From NCBI RefSeq assembly GCF_000313135.1, contig NW_004457278.1, positions 15,253-79,252 on the forward strand: DNA of 64,000 nucleotides, read 5' to 3'. The notes under the pieces were generated by a model that worked only from the letters and a program-made list of their open reading frames with translations, did no database searches and was not told the origin of the DNA. This document shows, in pieces, positions 1 through 11,680 of the stretch (position 1 is its first letter; every line of letters begins with the position of its first letter). The position numbers were made by a program, and so were the translations under genes. This stretch comes from Acanthamoeba castellanii str. Neff. Lineage: Eukaryota; Discosea; Longamoebia; Acanthamoebidae.

Positions 1-3000
1 TACGGAGGAGGGGGCGCGTACTTGGGCGCGGCGGTCAGACAGGCGAGGATGGCCTCCACCTGCGAGACGGGCACCGAAGAGTCTTTGGTGGCCGACGACG
101 CAGCCTTCAGAATGTCGAAGAACGCCCTGCTCGCGCCGACAGAGCAAATTTATTAGCAGTGCAGACCAATAAACATGCTTTTTTATCTCAACATATAGAA
201 ATGCATCACCTTTATCAAGATAAAAACAAGAGGAATGCGAGGTATGTACCGCACGAAGCTGGTGTTGGGGAGGTAGTTGAGGTTGGACGGGATGTTGGTG
301 TCGGAGGCCTCGGCGGGGAAGGGCCGGCAGAGCGACCCCAGGATCCGCGCCGCCTGGTTGCACACCCGCGGCTTGGGGTCCGCCGCAAAGCTCTGCTTGA
401 GCGCAGCTGCATGACCGCGCCCACCCGCGTCAGCACCACCGTCGTCATCACCCACTTCACTCGCGTGTGCGGTGGTGCGTGCGATGGCGCGCGTGTGTGG
501 TGTGTGCGGTGCGGTGCAGTGCGGTGCGTGCGAGAGGAGAGGCGTACTCATGATCTTATCGACAAGATCGGGAGCGTACATGCCCTCCTCCTTCTTGGAC
601 AGGGCGGGCGAGAGGTTGGACAGGGACTGCACGTAGGACTTGGGCGCGGACGGCGGCACCAGCAGCTGAGCGCCCAGGACTAGCACGACACACACGACAC
701 ACACACACACACACAGGCACGGTGTGAGCGCGTGTGGTGGGTGCGGTGGCGCGCGAGTGCGCGGGAACGTTACAGTTGGCCAGGGCCACCAGCACACCGA
801 CGCGGAGGTTCGGGTGCTCGGTGGAGGTGACCAGCCCGACGCACTTGTTCATCGTCTTGTGCACGTCGGTTATTGACACGACGCTGAATCCCTCGTTCAC
901 CACGTCGTGCAACAGCGACGCATACGCCACGTAGGCCACGCCTGCACCGAGAAAAAAAAAGAGAGAAGGGGATATAAGAAAGAACGAAAACGGACCGCTT
1001 TCGCTTTCGTGATTAGATCGCGGGGGGGGGCTGGGGCGAACCCTTGCAGGTCATGGCGGCGTCGGTGCCGTCCTGTTGCTTGTCGGCAAAGGCGTGGAGG
1101 TCGCTAAGCACGCTGGACACGTCAGCAGTCGACACCAAATCGAGCCGGTAGGCGCGGGCGGTGAGCGTGGCCAGCGCGATCAGCAGGCCGTCGACCAGGA
1201 GCTTGCCGGCGTCCGTCCCCTCGCCCTCTGCGCGTGTGCCACCACGCACACGACGTTCTTAAGTCTGCGTAGTCCTTTCCCCCATGTCGACAGTTAAGCT
1301 AGAGCTGGTCTGGATCGTACCTTCGTCGCCGCCGGCCGACTCGCGCTGCTTGCCCATCGCGCCCGCGGCGCCTCCGAGGCCGAGGCCGCTGAGCTGCATC
1401 CGGAGCACGCCGGCGCACAGGGCCTGCCACCGTTGCAGCTGGGCGCCGTCGCCGATGCTCTCGAGCGCGTCGCCGAGGTGGGCGATGCCCAGCGTGCTGC
1501 CGAACATGCCCCAGTGGAACGACGACGCGCTGGCGCCAGTGGTGGAAGGCGCGGCCGAGGCCGAGGCTGAGTGCGGGTCGCCGGCGAGCATGCGCTCAAG
1601 CGGGAGGTCGGGGAAGGCGGAGAAGACGCCCGACTTGAGCGTGTCGATGATGTTCTGCAGCAGCCGGCGCTTGACCACGTCCGACTCGGTCTGCAGCGAC
1701 TTAGAGCGCTTGCCTCCTGCAGAAATGAATCGCCGTGAGGCGTATGTGTGCGATGTGCGGTGTGTGCAGTGTGTGCGGTGTGCGCAATACCGGTGGCGTC
1801 CTCTTCGTCGATGTCTTGGTCGGCGCTGTGCCTGAAGAGCGCCGAGGACACGATGCCCAGCCCCAGGCCGGAAGCAAACTTGACCCACTCGTTTTGGTTG
1901 TGAGCCAGGTTCTGAACCGAATGATTGGCGTCAACAAGATACGCGTGCGTGCGTGCGCGCCAAGGCATGTGGTTGAGAGCGGTGCGCACCTCAGTGAGTA
2001 GGGACACGATGTCGCTCATGCGCGTAGTGTCGGTCGGATGCAGCGCATGCGTGATGGTCGCCAACGAGATGAGACACGCGTACTGGCGCCACTCGTTGTT
2101 TCCCTCCTGCCGTCGTGTGCGTGTGCGGTAGTGCGTGTGTTACTGATGGTCTATCGCGACCCAGTGGAGAGTATGCAACGAGGCGTGTGGCGTACGTTTT
2201 GGCGGAACAGAGCGAGGAGGGTGTCGCAGATGACTTCGATGTACGAATGAATCGAGGCGGGGAGGGAGAGCGCGAGGGCGCACAGGGCGCACACCGCGTT
2301 CTCCGCCACGCCGGGCGACTCCTCGCACTTCTTCTTCAGCTCGCCGGTCAACAGCTCCGCCACCTCCTGCACTCGCCAACGCACATAATTATTATTATTA
2401 TTATTTCTCATTATATACTAAAGAATAATAATAATAATAAAAGGAATACCAGGGTGAGCTGCTTGTCGACGGTGTGCTCCTGGTCGGAGTTGGTCGAGCG
2501 CTTGGCGGCTTCGGCCTCGACGAGGACCGGGAAGGCCTGCTGGAAGAACACCACCCACGGATTGATCGCGGTGGCGCGCACCACCCAGTCCCGGTGGGGC
2601 GACGCGCCCATGTCGGCGATCAGGTCGGTGAGGGCGCGTCGGTAGGCTCGGCCCTTGTTGATGACGTGGCGACGCACTGCCGAGGCTGTTTTGAATCAAA
2701 CATTGGACCAATGGGAGAAAAGTCTCGAGTTAGCGGAAGTGGGTCCCAAAAGAGCTCCACCTCGCACGGGGCGGCGTGCCTGTGCTGTCAGCCGAGCGGG
2801 GCGCGGGAGGCTGGAACGAGTAGAGCACGGCCGTCGCCAATCCGCTGCGCACGGAGGGCCGAGTGACGCCCTGTCGAATTCACACGGTCAAGGCCACGAC
2901 ACGACACGACACGACACACACCCACCGCACACGACACATGCGACACACACGCGAGACGTACCTCGTAGGTGGAGGCGAGATAGGTGGGGAGAGCTTCGAG

Positions 3001-6000
3001 GTGCTTGAGGGCAGGATTGGGGAACTGGGAGGGACCAGAGAGGCGACGCCTCTGTCCGGTCTCCAGGCCCACCAGCACGCCCACGAACTCTTCGGCCGCC
3101 TTTGATGAACGATAACGATCATCCACCGCGCACGCCATCAGCCAGTGCTTGTGTGTGGCGTGTGGCGTGTGGCGTGTGGCGTGTGTGGCGTGTGCGAACG
3201 CGTCGTGTGTGCCGTGTGTTGTGTTGTCAAACACGCACCTTACGGCTGCTTTCGTTGGGGTCCTTGAGCAGGGACGCGTAGAGGGCAGGCGAGGCCTCCG
3301 AGAGAGGACCCACGGAGTTGGCGTTGTGCTCGGCGTAACTCTTGAGCGCGAGGAAGGACGCCTCGCGCACCAGGTAGTTGTCGTGCTTGGCACCGCGCCA
3401 CAGTCGCGCAATGATCATCTTCGTGAAGTCATCAAACTGTGCCCGCATCATCAAACAAAGGTGTCAACAACAACAAAAAATGCAACAACAACAACCAACA
3501 CACCACACACGCACACACGGCACACAAAATACACGAAACGTGGGCGCAAACCTCATCGTCGTCGGGGTTCAACTCGGGAGCTCCGCAGGCAAAGAACTTG
3601 GCGATGTACGCCAGCACGAGAGGACGATTCTCCTGCGTGGGTTGTAGAGGAGGAGGGGGACGCGTAAACAAAACGCGAAAGCGAAAGACAGCAAAAGCGA
3701 AAGCGAAAACGAAAACAAAAAGAACGAAACGAGAAAAAAGGGTGAGACGCTACGTCGTCCAGGGTCTGCCCAATGACGCCCCAGGCCGTCTTGAAGTCCA
3801 CGGCGTCGTCCTGGCAGAGGGCGGTCAAGCTCTCGAGGCCGAGGGCCACGCATGTGGGGTTGACGTCCTTGGTGATGAGGCTCGAGAGCGGCGTGATCAG
3901 GTCGATGCCCGAGTCGCTGTCCTTCATACACACGTCCCTATTGGTTGGTTCGTCGTCAGTCAAGTCAAAGTCAGTCAGCGTCAACACACCAAAGGCGAAA
4001 TAAAAGAAAGGAGCGGGCGAACCGGATGACGGAGGCAATGCTGATGCGGAGGTCGTCGTCCATCTTCTCCGGGTGGTACTCGTTGAGCGCGGCCTGGAGG
4101 CGCGGGAACACGCGCGGCTGGCTGTCCCACAGACGGCCCAGCAGCCGGACGGAGATCGGGTGCAGGGACCGGACCGAGGCCAGCGACGAGATCGTGCGCA
4201 GGACCGGCGCCACGCAGGTCGTGTGCGTGCCCAGGGCCGGCAGAATGTAAAGCAGCTGCGCAAGTGGAAGAATCCAAGGAATGAGGTGGTTGTTGTGGTT
4301 GCATAGCAATTGTCGATGTTGTTGGGTGTTGTTGCAAGGGAGACCTTGATTTGGACGTTGGGATCCTGGGACTTGCCCAGCTTGTAGACCAGCACGGGCA
4401 GGAAGGAGATGGTGCGGAGCACGTCGACCTGTGCGGCCTTGGCGACCAGGTCCATGAGGCCCAGCTGCACGCCGGCCGAGGCCTGCGGGTGGACCACGAG
4501 CGACGCCATGAAGAGCAGGAAGAAGGGCGACAGCTGGTCCTTCGCCACGAGCCGCTCCGTCATCGACCGCACGTACTCCTGCGCCTCCCTGCCACCTATC
4601 GGCACCCACTTGTTACTACACACGACACACACGACACACGACACACGCGACACACACACACACCACACCACACACGTACCTCCGTCCTTGCGTAGGACCC
4701 AGCGCTGAAGCTTTTCCGCTTTCTTGAAGAGGTCGACCAGCCCGACCTTTTCGACCAGGTCCAGTGTGAGATCGGCCGGTGCGGCCCGGGCAGTGCTGTC
4801 GACACCGGCGGGCTGCTGCGGCTGCGGCCTGAGCTTGGTCTGCATCATGACCTCAACCCTGGTGAGCAGCTTGGAGGAGAGGAGGCGGGCCTGGGGGTCG
4901 AACGGCGACGACGCGACGCTGTGCAGGAGCGGGAAGACGAGGAAGGGCAGCACAAAGTCGTGGACGGCGGGCGACGCGGCGGCCGCGGCGGGCAGGGCGT
5001 TGAGCAGGATCGAGAGCACGCCGAGCAGGTCGCACTGCTCGGTCTCGGACGAGGTGGTGAAGAGCAGGAGCGCGAGGAGGGCGGCCAGGTGCTCGAAGCG
5101 GGTGAAGAGCGACGGGCAGATGAAGAGGAACCGCCGGAGGAGCGACAGGGGGATGATCAGCGAGCGGCCGCGCTTGCGCTCGTCGTGCAGCAGCTGCACG
5201 AGGGCCTCGAGCAGCGCCTGGCCGTGCGCGTAGAAGTCCTCTTCGAGACCGCCCGCGATCTCGTCGTCCAGCAGGGATTCGGCCAGGTCGAGCAGCTCGC
5301 CGTAGCAGTTCAGCACAAACGACAGATCCACGTCTTGCTCCGACCTGTCACATTCGGTTCAGTGTGTGTGTGTGTGTGGCGTATGTGCGTTGCATGCGAC
5401 AGTGCGCGTACCTGTAGAAAGGCAGGAAGGAGACGAGCAGCTCGAAGACGGCCAGACCGACGGTGCCGTCCTCGGTGGTCATTCCGACCCGCACCAGTTG
5501 CGCGTGCAGCTGGCTGCGCAGCAGGAGCGGCCCCACCCCAGCTGCCGGCGCGGCGGTGGCCGCAGCCGCTGTCGCGTTGAGGTGCGGGTTGAGCAGCACC
5601 TGCGAGATCCACGGGCCGAACGTCGACAGCACCACCGCGGGCTCCTTAAAGAGGCGGTCGACGAAGGCGTGGAGCAGGTGCTGCCAGGCGTCGGGCCGCT
5701 GGTTCAAGAGCGTCGCGTAGGGGTGCGTGGGAAAGTGGGCCGCGAGGGCCGACGACGCCGCTGCGTTGTCGGCGTTGGTGTCGGTGCTGATGAAGTGGGC
5801 GAAGAGGAGGTCGGTGATGGCCGACACCGCGACGGCGAAGGCGGCCAGCGAGAGGGACGGGGTGTAGTTGAGCAGCTCCGTGATGGCGTGCTTGGCCTCC
5901 AACTTCTTCTCCTTCACCAAGCGCAGCAGCTGCAGAAAAGCAGAAGAAGAAGAAGAAGAAAACGTGTAGAGTGCTCTACCAGTCAGCGAACTTGCGCCCG

Positions 6001-6433
6001 AGAAGAAGAAGGAGCCACCACTAAGACAATGGATTGCAGAGGTGGGCTTGGGCGTGGGCGTACCCCGGCCAGAGCGGCCTCGCTTACGGCGAGGGAGGAG
6101 TGGGTGAAGCACCGCTCGAGGAACCGGAAGTAGGGCGAGTCCGACGCCGCGTCCTGCGTCAAGGCCGTTGACTGCGTTGTTTGTTATTTTTTATATATAT
6201 AAATGTATGTGAGTAAATTATGTGGGACCTGATGCCCGAGCAAGGCCTCGTTCTTCCCCCCCCCCTCTCTTTCGCCAGCCCAGCTGAATCGGGAAACTGC
6301 ATTGTTTGAATTAATAAAATCAAAAAGGTACCTGTGCGAGAAGGACAGCAAGGGCCTTGGCAACAGCATCGCGCTGAAAGGAGACCTGTGGCACCTCAAG
6401 CTTTTGCTCGAGTTCTTTGATCTCCTCTTCCAT
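1..6433 (-). CDS. FOCAD: Focadhesin/RST1-like (DUF3730) HEAT-repeat protein, 3' part outside window
   Basis: Minus-strand multi-exon gene that runs off the left edge, so its C-terminus is missing. The start at 6433 is the first Met of an exon reading MEEEIKELEQKLEVPQ, which ends at 6332 before a GTACC donor. Later exons (about 5331-4700, 4600-4250, 4030-3750 and on to 1) encode long alpha-helical, Leu/Ala-rich HEAT-like sequence with no catalytic motif. Segments such as LPVLVYKLGKSQDPNVQIK, LPALGTHTTCVAPVLRTI and LTALCQDDAVDFKTAW, in that order, match what I remember of the conserved core of animal focadhesin and plant RST1. Known for the family: a scaffold linked to focal adhesions in animals and to the SKI/exosome mRNA-decay machinery in plants and animals; the role here is inferred. 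Introns hold GT/CA-rich repeats. Exon borders below about 3.5 kb are uncertain. Confidence 0.82.
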
Positions 6434-7693
6434 GCAGAATAACAAAGTCGAATTGTTTTATTTTATTTTATTTTATTTTTCGTTTTCCTTCTCTTCCACG
6501 AGAGCGGGCTGGACCCCGAAACCGGCTGGCCTTCGATTGTCGGTCTGGCGCCGGACGACAGGTCCGCACCAAAGCTGGCCGGCTGTAGTGGTGCCGGCAT
6601 GGTGCTCGCCCCGGTCTCAGTGGCAGTGCGCTGCCATCAGGTGCTCGACTTCGATTTGCGCATGGTCTATTCCTCCACGGGCAACGCTTACAAGGTGCCC
6701 GCTGACTTGCAGGCCTGCATCGACACGCTCGATCCGAAGGTGAAGATTCGCTCTCCGTCATCGCCGAACCAGGTGGCCCTTCAGTCAGCGCGAGCGCTGC
6801 GTCGAATCGTCCATCTCGGGCATACTGGCGAACTCCTTTCGGCCTCTTCCACCGAGAGCGCAACCGCGGCCACCACTTCTTCCTCCTCTTCCTTTCCCGT
6901 TTCTTCCGCCACCTCCTCGGCATGTTCCTGAGCCTCCTCCTCGACCTCCTCTGGTACAGGCCGCTGTCGTCTGTCCCAGCTCCCGCCGCCTCACCAGCAT
7001 CATCCCACTCCTCGTCGACGACCCAGATCAAGGCGACATAATTCGTAACAAACCGATGGTGGCGCATCGACGTGCTTCATTGTCGGCGAATTTGGTTGTG
7101 TGCCACAGCTAGCTCCCCTGTGTCGTCTTCGCTCTTCTTCCTCCCGCCCCTCGCTTTCGTACTTTCTCAGTCACCGGTCTTGCCCGAGAACTGCATCAAG
7201 TATGCGGCTCGCACTGAACCGAGGCACATGGATTGTTGGATCCGCACTCGCTGGCCCGTCGCCTGCCATAGATGCGGCCCCGATCCGTCCTGCGCCTTCG
7301 GGAGCACATTGGTCCGGTACGGCTCACCTTGCGCCTGCCGACGCCTTCTCCCCCGTCGGGGGAGACCGTGAAGGTGGTGTGGCCACATTATGGCCTTGTC
7401 CTATCGGGTGGCGCCTCTGTGATGATAGGGTGGGGCTTTTGCGGAGGATACCCAATCCATTTAGATCTTCGTTTTGCTTTTCCTTCCCGGTTTGGTGGGA
7501 CATCACGAATATTCAAATTATTTAAGCATTTTCGAGCTGTGCATACTACAAATATCTTGAATTTCCTCAAGCTTTATTTCGTGAACCAATCAATTAATAT
7601 CGGCGGAGGCGACACGACGGGACACAAAAGGCGGCCAGGTCCCCTGCTCGATCTTTTCTTCCTCATCTTTCGCAGCCACCACACACAAGCAAG
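6434..7693. other. Divergent intergenic stretch with unassigned open frames
   Basis: About 1.26 kb between the focadhesin start (-) and the sedolisin start (+). It opens with an AT-rich TTTTA tract near 6456-6480. A plus-strand frame from about 6503 to 6931 stays open and reads protein-like (for example VLDFDLRMVYSSTGNAYKV), turning into poly-Ser. Frames around 7200-7560 also stay open, but no single frame carries a convincing start, splice pattern or known domain. It may be two promoters plus the remains of a gene or element. I recognise nothing here. Confidence 0.4.
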
Positions 7694-9761
7694 ATGCAGA
7701 CCCGTGCCCTCATCGCCGTGCTGGCGGTGATCTTTGCGCTCCACTGCGCGCTCGCCACCAGGACCATGGAGGCCCCGGCCTCCACCCTGTGCGCCTTCCG
7801 CGGTGCCTGCACCAGGGGCGACTGGGTCCGCCTGCAGAAGTCGGCCGCCGACGACATCCACCCCATCATCATCGCCGTCCGCATGAGGGCCGACGCTGAG
7901 GCCGCCTGCGACGCCCTGCTCATGGAGATCTCGACGCCCGGCTCGCCCAAGGCCGGCCTCAGGTACACCCACGAGCAGGTGGGCCAGCTCCTGTCCAACT
8001 TCGACAACACCCGCACCGTCGAGCAGTGGCTGCGCGCCCACGATCTCGAGTACGAGACGGCGTCCAACGGTGACTTCATCCGCGTGTCGGCTCCCGTGGC
8101 CCGCCTCGAGCGTCTCCTCGGTGCCCAGTTCCACGATTTCTCGTCCAAGGCGCTCGGTCTCACCGTCCGCCGTACCGCTTCCATCTCCATCCCCGAGAAT
8201 GTACGTTCACCTACACCTGCCTCCTCATCTCTCAGTGTAAATCACAGTCAGATCGTGCTACCCAGTCCGTGCCGTATGATTTTCGAAATTGCCGATCGGT
8301 GTCTCTACTACTTGGAGTGACTACGTCAAAAAGATGTTTTGTAGCGCCAATTCTTGTAAGGCCATCATCTTGTACTCACATTCATATTGAATGTTTCTTT
8401 GTTTTGTTGATGATGGCTAGGTGGCGTCTGCGATCGACTTCATTGGCAACACCATCCGTTTCCCCAACATCAAGGGTAACTTCGCCATGATGACCCCTGC
8501 TGGCACCCACACTGCCCGCCAGAGCGGCAACGTCTCGCCCCAGACCATCTGGAAGTTCTACGGAGGTACGCGTTCCATCAAATCCTCCTACATCACGTGG
8601 CCATCTCCACCATCTCTACTCCATTACCTACGCCAACTCTCGAATAATTCTCAATTGATTGCAGTGACCAACACCACCGTCGACCGTCCCGTCACCCAGT
8701 CGCTCTTCGAGTCGCTCGGCCAGAGCTTCTCGCCCAGCGATCTGTCCACCTTCCAGCGGCAGTTCGGTCTCCCCCAGCAGGCCGTGAGCAAGGTGATCGG
8801 CCCGAACGACCCCAGCCAGTGCCAGTTCAACCCCAACAACTGCGCCGAGGCCAACCTCGACGTGCAGTACATCATGGCCATCGCCCAGCGCGCCGCCACC
8901 ACCTACTGGTCGATCCCCCAGTCGGCCCAGGACATCTTCCTCGACTGGATCGTGGCCCTCGCCGGCACCCCCAACCCGCCCTCCGTCCACTCGATCTCCT
9001 ACGGCTCGATCGCCACTGAGGACCCGCAGGCCGACATGGCCCGCTTCAACGTCGAGGCCTGCAAGCTCGGCCTCAAGGGCGTGTCGATCATGGTCTCGTC
9101 CGGCGACGACGGCGTGGCCAACTTCGAGGCCCGCAACGACCCCTCGTACTGCGGCTTCAACCCGTCGTTCCCCGCCACGTGCCCCTACGTGACCGCCGTC
9201 GGCGCCACCATGGGTCCCGAGTTCGGTCAGCCCGAGGTGGCCTGCACGTCCAACAACGGCGGCCTCATCACCACCGGTGGCGGCTTCTCGATCTACTTCA
9301 AGCGCCCGGCCTACCAGGACGCCGCGGTGAAGCAGTACCTCGCCAACGCGCCCAACCTGCCCCCGACCTCCATGTTCAACGCCAACGGTCGCGGTTACCC
9401 CGACGTCGCCATCATGGGCCACAACTACCAGGTCGTCATCGGCGGCAGCACCTACATCCTCTCCGGCACGTCGGCCTCGTCGCCCGTGTTCGCCGGCTTC
9501 GTCACCCTCATCAACGCCTACCGCGCCTCCATCGGCAAGGGTCCCGTCGGCTTCCTCAACCCCACCCTCTACCAGCTCCACGCCCAGAACTCGCCCGTCT
9601 TCAACGACATCACCTCCGGCGAGAACAACTGCTGCGCCGGCAACCCGGGCCAGATCACCTGCTGCCAGTACGGCTTCAACGCCACCGCCGGCTGGGATCC
9701 CCTCACCGGCCTCGGCTCCGTCAAGTACCCCCAGCTGGTCCAGGCCCTCGCCCGGCTCTAA
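7694..9761 (+). CDS. Secreted sedolisin (S53 family serine-carboxyl peptidase, pro-kumamolisin type)
   Basis: Three exons, 7694-8200, 8421-8565 and 8665-9761, joined in phase to 582 aa. An N-terminal signal peptide (about residues 1-21, MQTRALIAVLAVIFALHCAL) is followed by a pro-domain of the kind that S53 enzymes cleave off at acid pH (about 30-190). The catalytic Glu and Asp lie four residues apart in AEANLDVQY (E279, D283), an Asp sits in VSSGDDG (about 365), and the nucleophile is Ser487 in SGTSASSP. Family knowledge: tripeptidyl-peptidase or endopeptidase activity at low pH, in lysosomes or secreted. A phagolysosomal or extracellular digestive role fits an amoeba but is inferred. The Cys-rich C-terminus (NNCCAGNPGQITCCQ) suggests extra disulfides. 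The length is normal for the family. Confidence 0.93.
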
Positions 9762-9980
9762 GCTGTGTGTTGCCCATTGGCCCCACTTATCTGCTCCAAA
9801 TAGATTTAGAACCAGGACGAGCAGCCCATTCTTCTTCTGGTACTGCTTACGGTCCAGGCCTGTTCACGAAACCGCAAGGAAAGGGGAGAAGAGAAGGCTC
9901 TTCTTTGCGCCCAAGTAGTGGGGTTTAAATCTGCTTGTCTTTTTCCTCTTCTTCAGGTCGGTCAGCACCACTACACAACC

Positions 9981-10946
9981 ATGCGCACCACCGTCCTCGC
10001 TCCGATGCTAGCCACCGTCTTCATGGTGGTGATGACGAACGTGGCGCTGCACACAGGTGCGGCTCCGGCGCCGGAACCCTGCCAGCAGCTTAACGTGTCG
10101 GTGGTTCCCGAACCGACCTTCGGGGTCACCAAGGCCGAGGTCGCGCTCGCCGACCGCTTCCTGGCGCTGCTCGCCAACAACGCGTCGCTGCCGCGCTTCA
10201 ACGCCACGCTCAAGTTCTCCGCCGACTTTGCCGCCACCGTCGGCCGGCTCGTCGGGCTGGCCCGGGCCTATCCCGCCCAGGCCGTCGACACGGTCCAGAC
10301 CCACAAGGCCACTACCCTGTTCTGCGACGCCCTCAACGCGACCCACCTGGCCGCCCTCGCCGGCGTCTACCAGGCCTACCAGGCAGCCGCGGCAGACCCG
10401 CGGCTCCAGGCGCAGATCAAGGCCCGGTTCGAGGCTGACCAGCAGCGGTGGATCGCTGCGGCCAAGGCCCAGGCCAGCGCGGTCGTGGCTGCCGCCAGTC
10501 CCTGGATGCTCAGCGGGCCGGGCCTGGAGGCCTACAACGCGCTGGGCGGTTTCCTTGGCCAGTGCCAGGGTCGCCTGGCCGACGACATAGCCGCCCTCGA
10601 GGGGCTGATCGCGGAGCTGACGAAGAGCTGCGGCCATCCGTGTCCGGCCCTGGACAAAGCCAGACGCGATCTAGCCGAGGCCGAGGCTGACCTGGTCTAC
10701 TGCGGTCAAGGAGCCGAGGCCTTCGCGGTCGAGCTGGCCGGCGCCACGCACCAGATGACGGGCAAGCTCTGGGGCGTGATGCTGGGCCTGATGAGGGCGG
10801 TGGCTGACGACCTGGGCTCCTCGATCGCGTCGCTAGCGCAGCTCGACCTCGACAATGTCATCTTCGGGCTCACCCTCCAGGAAGCCGTCATTGCGTTGAG
10901 GCCGAGGCCTACTCTGTCTTTTACTCTGCCTGGGCCAATGGTCTGA
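9981..10946 (+). CDS. Predicted secreted Ala-rich helical protein, unknown function
   Basis: Single uninterrupted frame of 321 aa from the ATG at 9981; a longer upstream reading would need a GTG start and is not used. The N-terminus (MRTTVLAPMLATVFMVVMTNVALHTGA) is a typical signal peptide. The rest is Ala/Leu/Asp-rich and predicted helical, with sparse Cys (a CGHPCP pair in the middle and a few others), resembling a small helical-bundle exoprotein. It lies 219 bp downstream of the sedolisin on the same strand. A TTCTTCAG/G just upstream of the start could be the 3' end of a 5'-UTR intron. No family recognised. Confidence 0.7.
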   Translation: MRTTVLAPMLATVFMVVMTNVALHTGAAPAPEPCQQLNVSVVPEPTFGVTKAEVALADRFLALLANNASLPRFNATLKFSADFAATVGRLVGLARAYPAQAVDTVQTHKATTLFCDALNATHLAALAGVYQAYQAAAADPRLQAQIKARFEADQQRWIAAAKAQASAVVAAASPWMLSGPGLEAYNALGGFLGQCQGRLADDIAALEGLIAELTKSCGHPCPALDKARRDLAEAEADLVYCGQGAEAFAVELAGATHQMTGKLWGVMLGLMRAVADDLGSSIASLAQLDLDNVIFGLTLQEAVIALRPRPTLSFTLPGPMV

Positions 10947-11006
10947 TCCCTCCTTTGTGATTGTCAGCACTGCTGAAAACTTCAACAACTTCAACAATAA
11001 AAAGAT

Positions 11007-11088
11007 TGAACGGAGTGGGATTTGAACCCACGCATCCGAAGATAACAGTGCCTTAAACTGTCGCCTTAGACCGCTCGGCCATCCGTCC
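11007..11088 (-). tRNA. tRNA-Leu (anticodon AAG), copy 1
   Basis: An 82-nt class II tRNA. Acceptor GGACGGA pairs with TCCGTTC (one G-U), the D-arm is GCC/GGC, the anticodon stem is ACAGT/ACTGT with loop TTAAGGC (anticodon AAG), the variable arm is long, and the T-arm is GTGGG/CCCAC with TTCAAAT. No intron. A run of Ts follows on the coding strand (Pol III stop). The gene body is identical by eye to the copies at 22268, 30716 and 48110. Confidence 0.95.
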
Positions 11089-11680
11089 CGTTAAAGTATG
11101 ACTGCAAGAAAGATCATGAAAAACGAGGCAATCCGAGAACTAAAGCAAATACAAGTGTCAGGCTTGTCAGATTGCCCGATCTCCGCCTTGTGCGCGAGAG
11201 ACTGGCGGGTCTTGGACGGCGCTGCGCCGAGGCTGACCGCTCCTTACCCCTCTTACACGTTCTAGCGGTCACGTTTCGTGGTGAGCTGTCATGGTGATTG
11301 CAGCCTCTCCATCAACCCAAAGGGGTTTAACTTATCTTAGCACTTCACCTCCCCCATGCGCCTGAGTTCTTGGCGCTGAAACTCCTGTTCTCCTTGACCG
11401 AACGGGTTTTCCCGCACCGGGGCGCGATGGCGATGGCGTGCCAGTTTGGCAAGGGAAGGGGGAAGTCACCCCGTGTCCCACATGTTCGTCTCTGGCCGAG
11501 TGAGCCCAACTGCAGATGACTCACTGCCCAATCCCACGTACGGCGGACACTCATTGGCCGAAGACCGGTTATTTCCGACCTCGGCCGCGGTACATAAGTG
11601 TGAGGAGTCGGGCGCTGTCGTCTTCTTTACCTCGCTCCGAGTGCCTCACACATACCCACCACCCCACCACCCTCACCACT
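11089..11680. other. Intergenic region upstream of the lysine aminotransferase gene
   Basis: About 590 bp with no convincing gene on either strand. It holds the 5' flank of tRNA-Leu copy 1 and the presumed promoter of the next gene. A possible TATA-like site, GGTACATAAGTG, lies near 11589-11600, about 85 bp before the start codon. Confidence 0.4.

Noticed and set aside
8628..9581. A 317-aa minus-strand frame opposite the sedolisin
   Set aside because: It is a Gly/Val/Asp-rich shadow of a GC-rich exon; the plus strand carries all S53 catalytic motifs.
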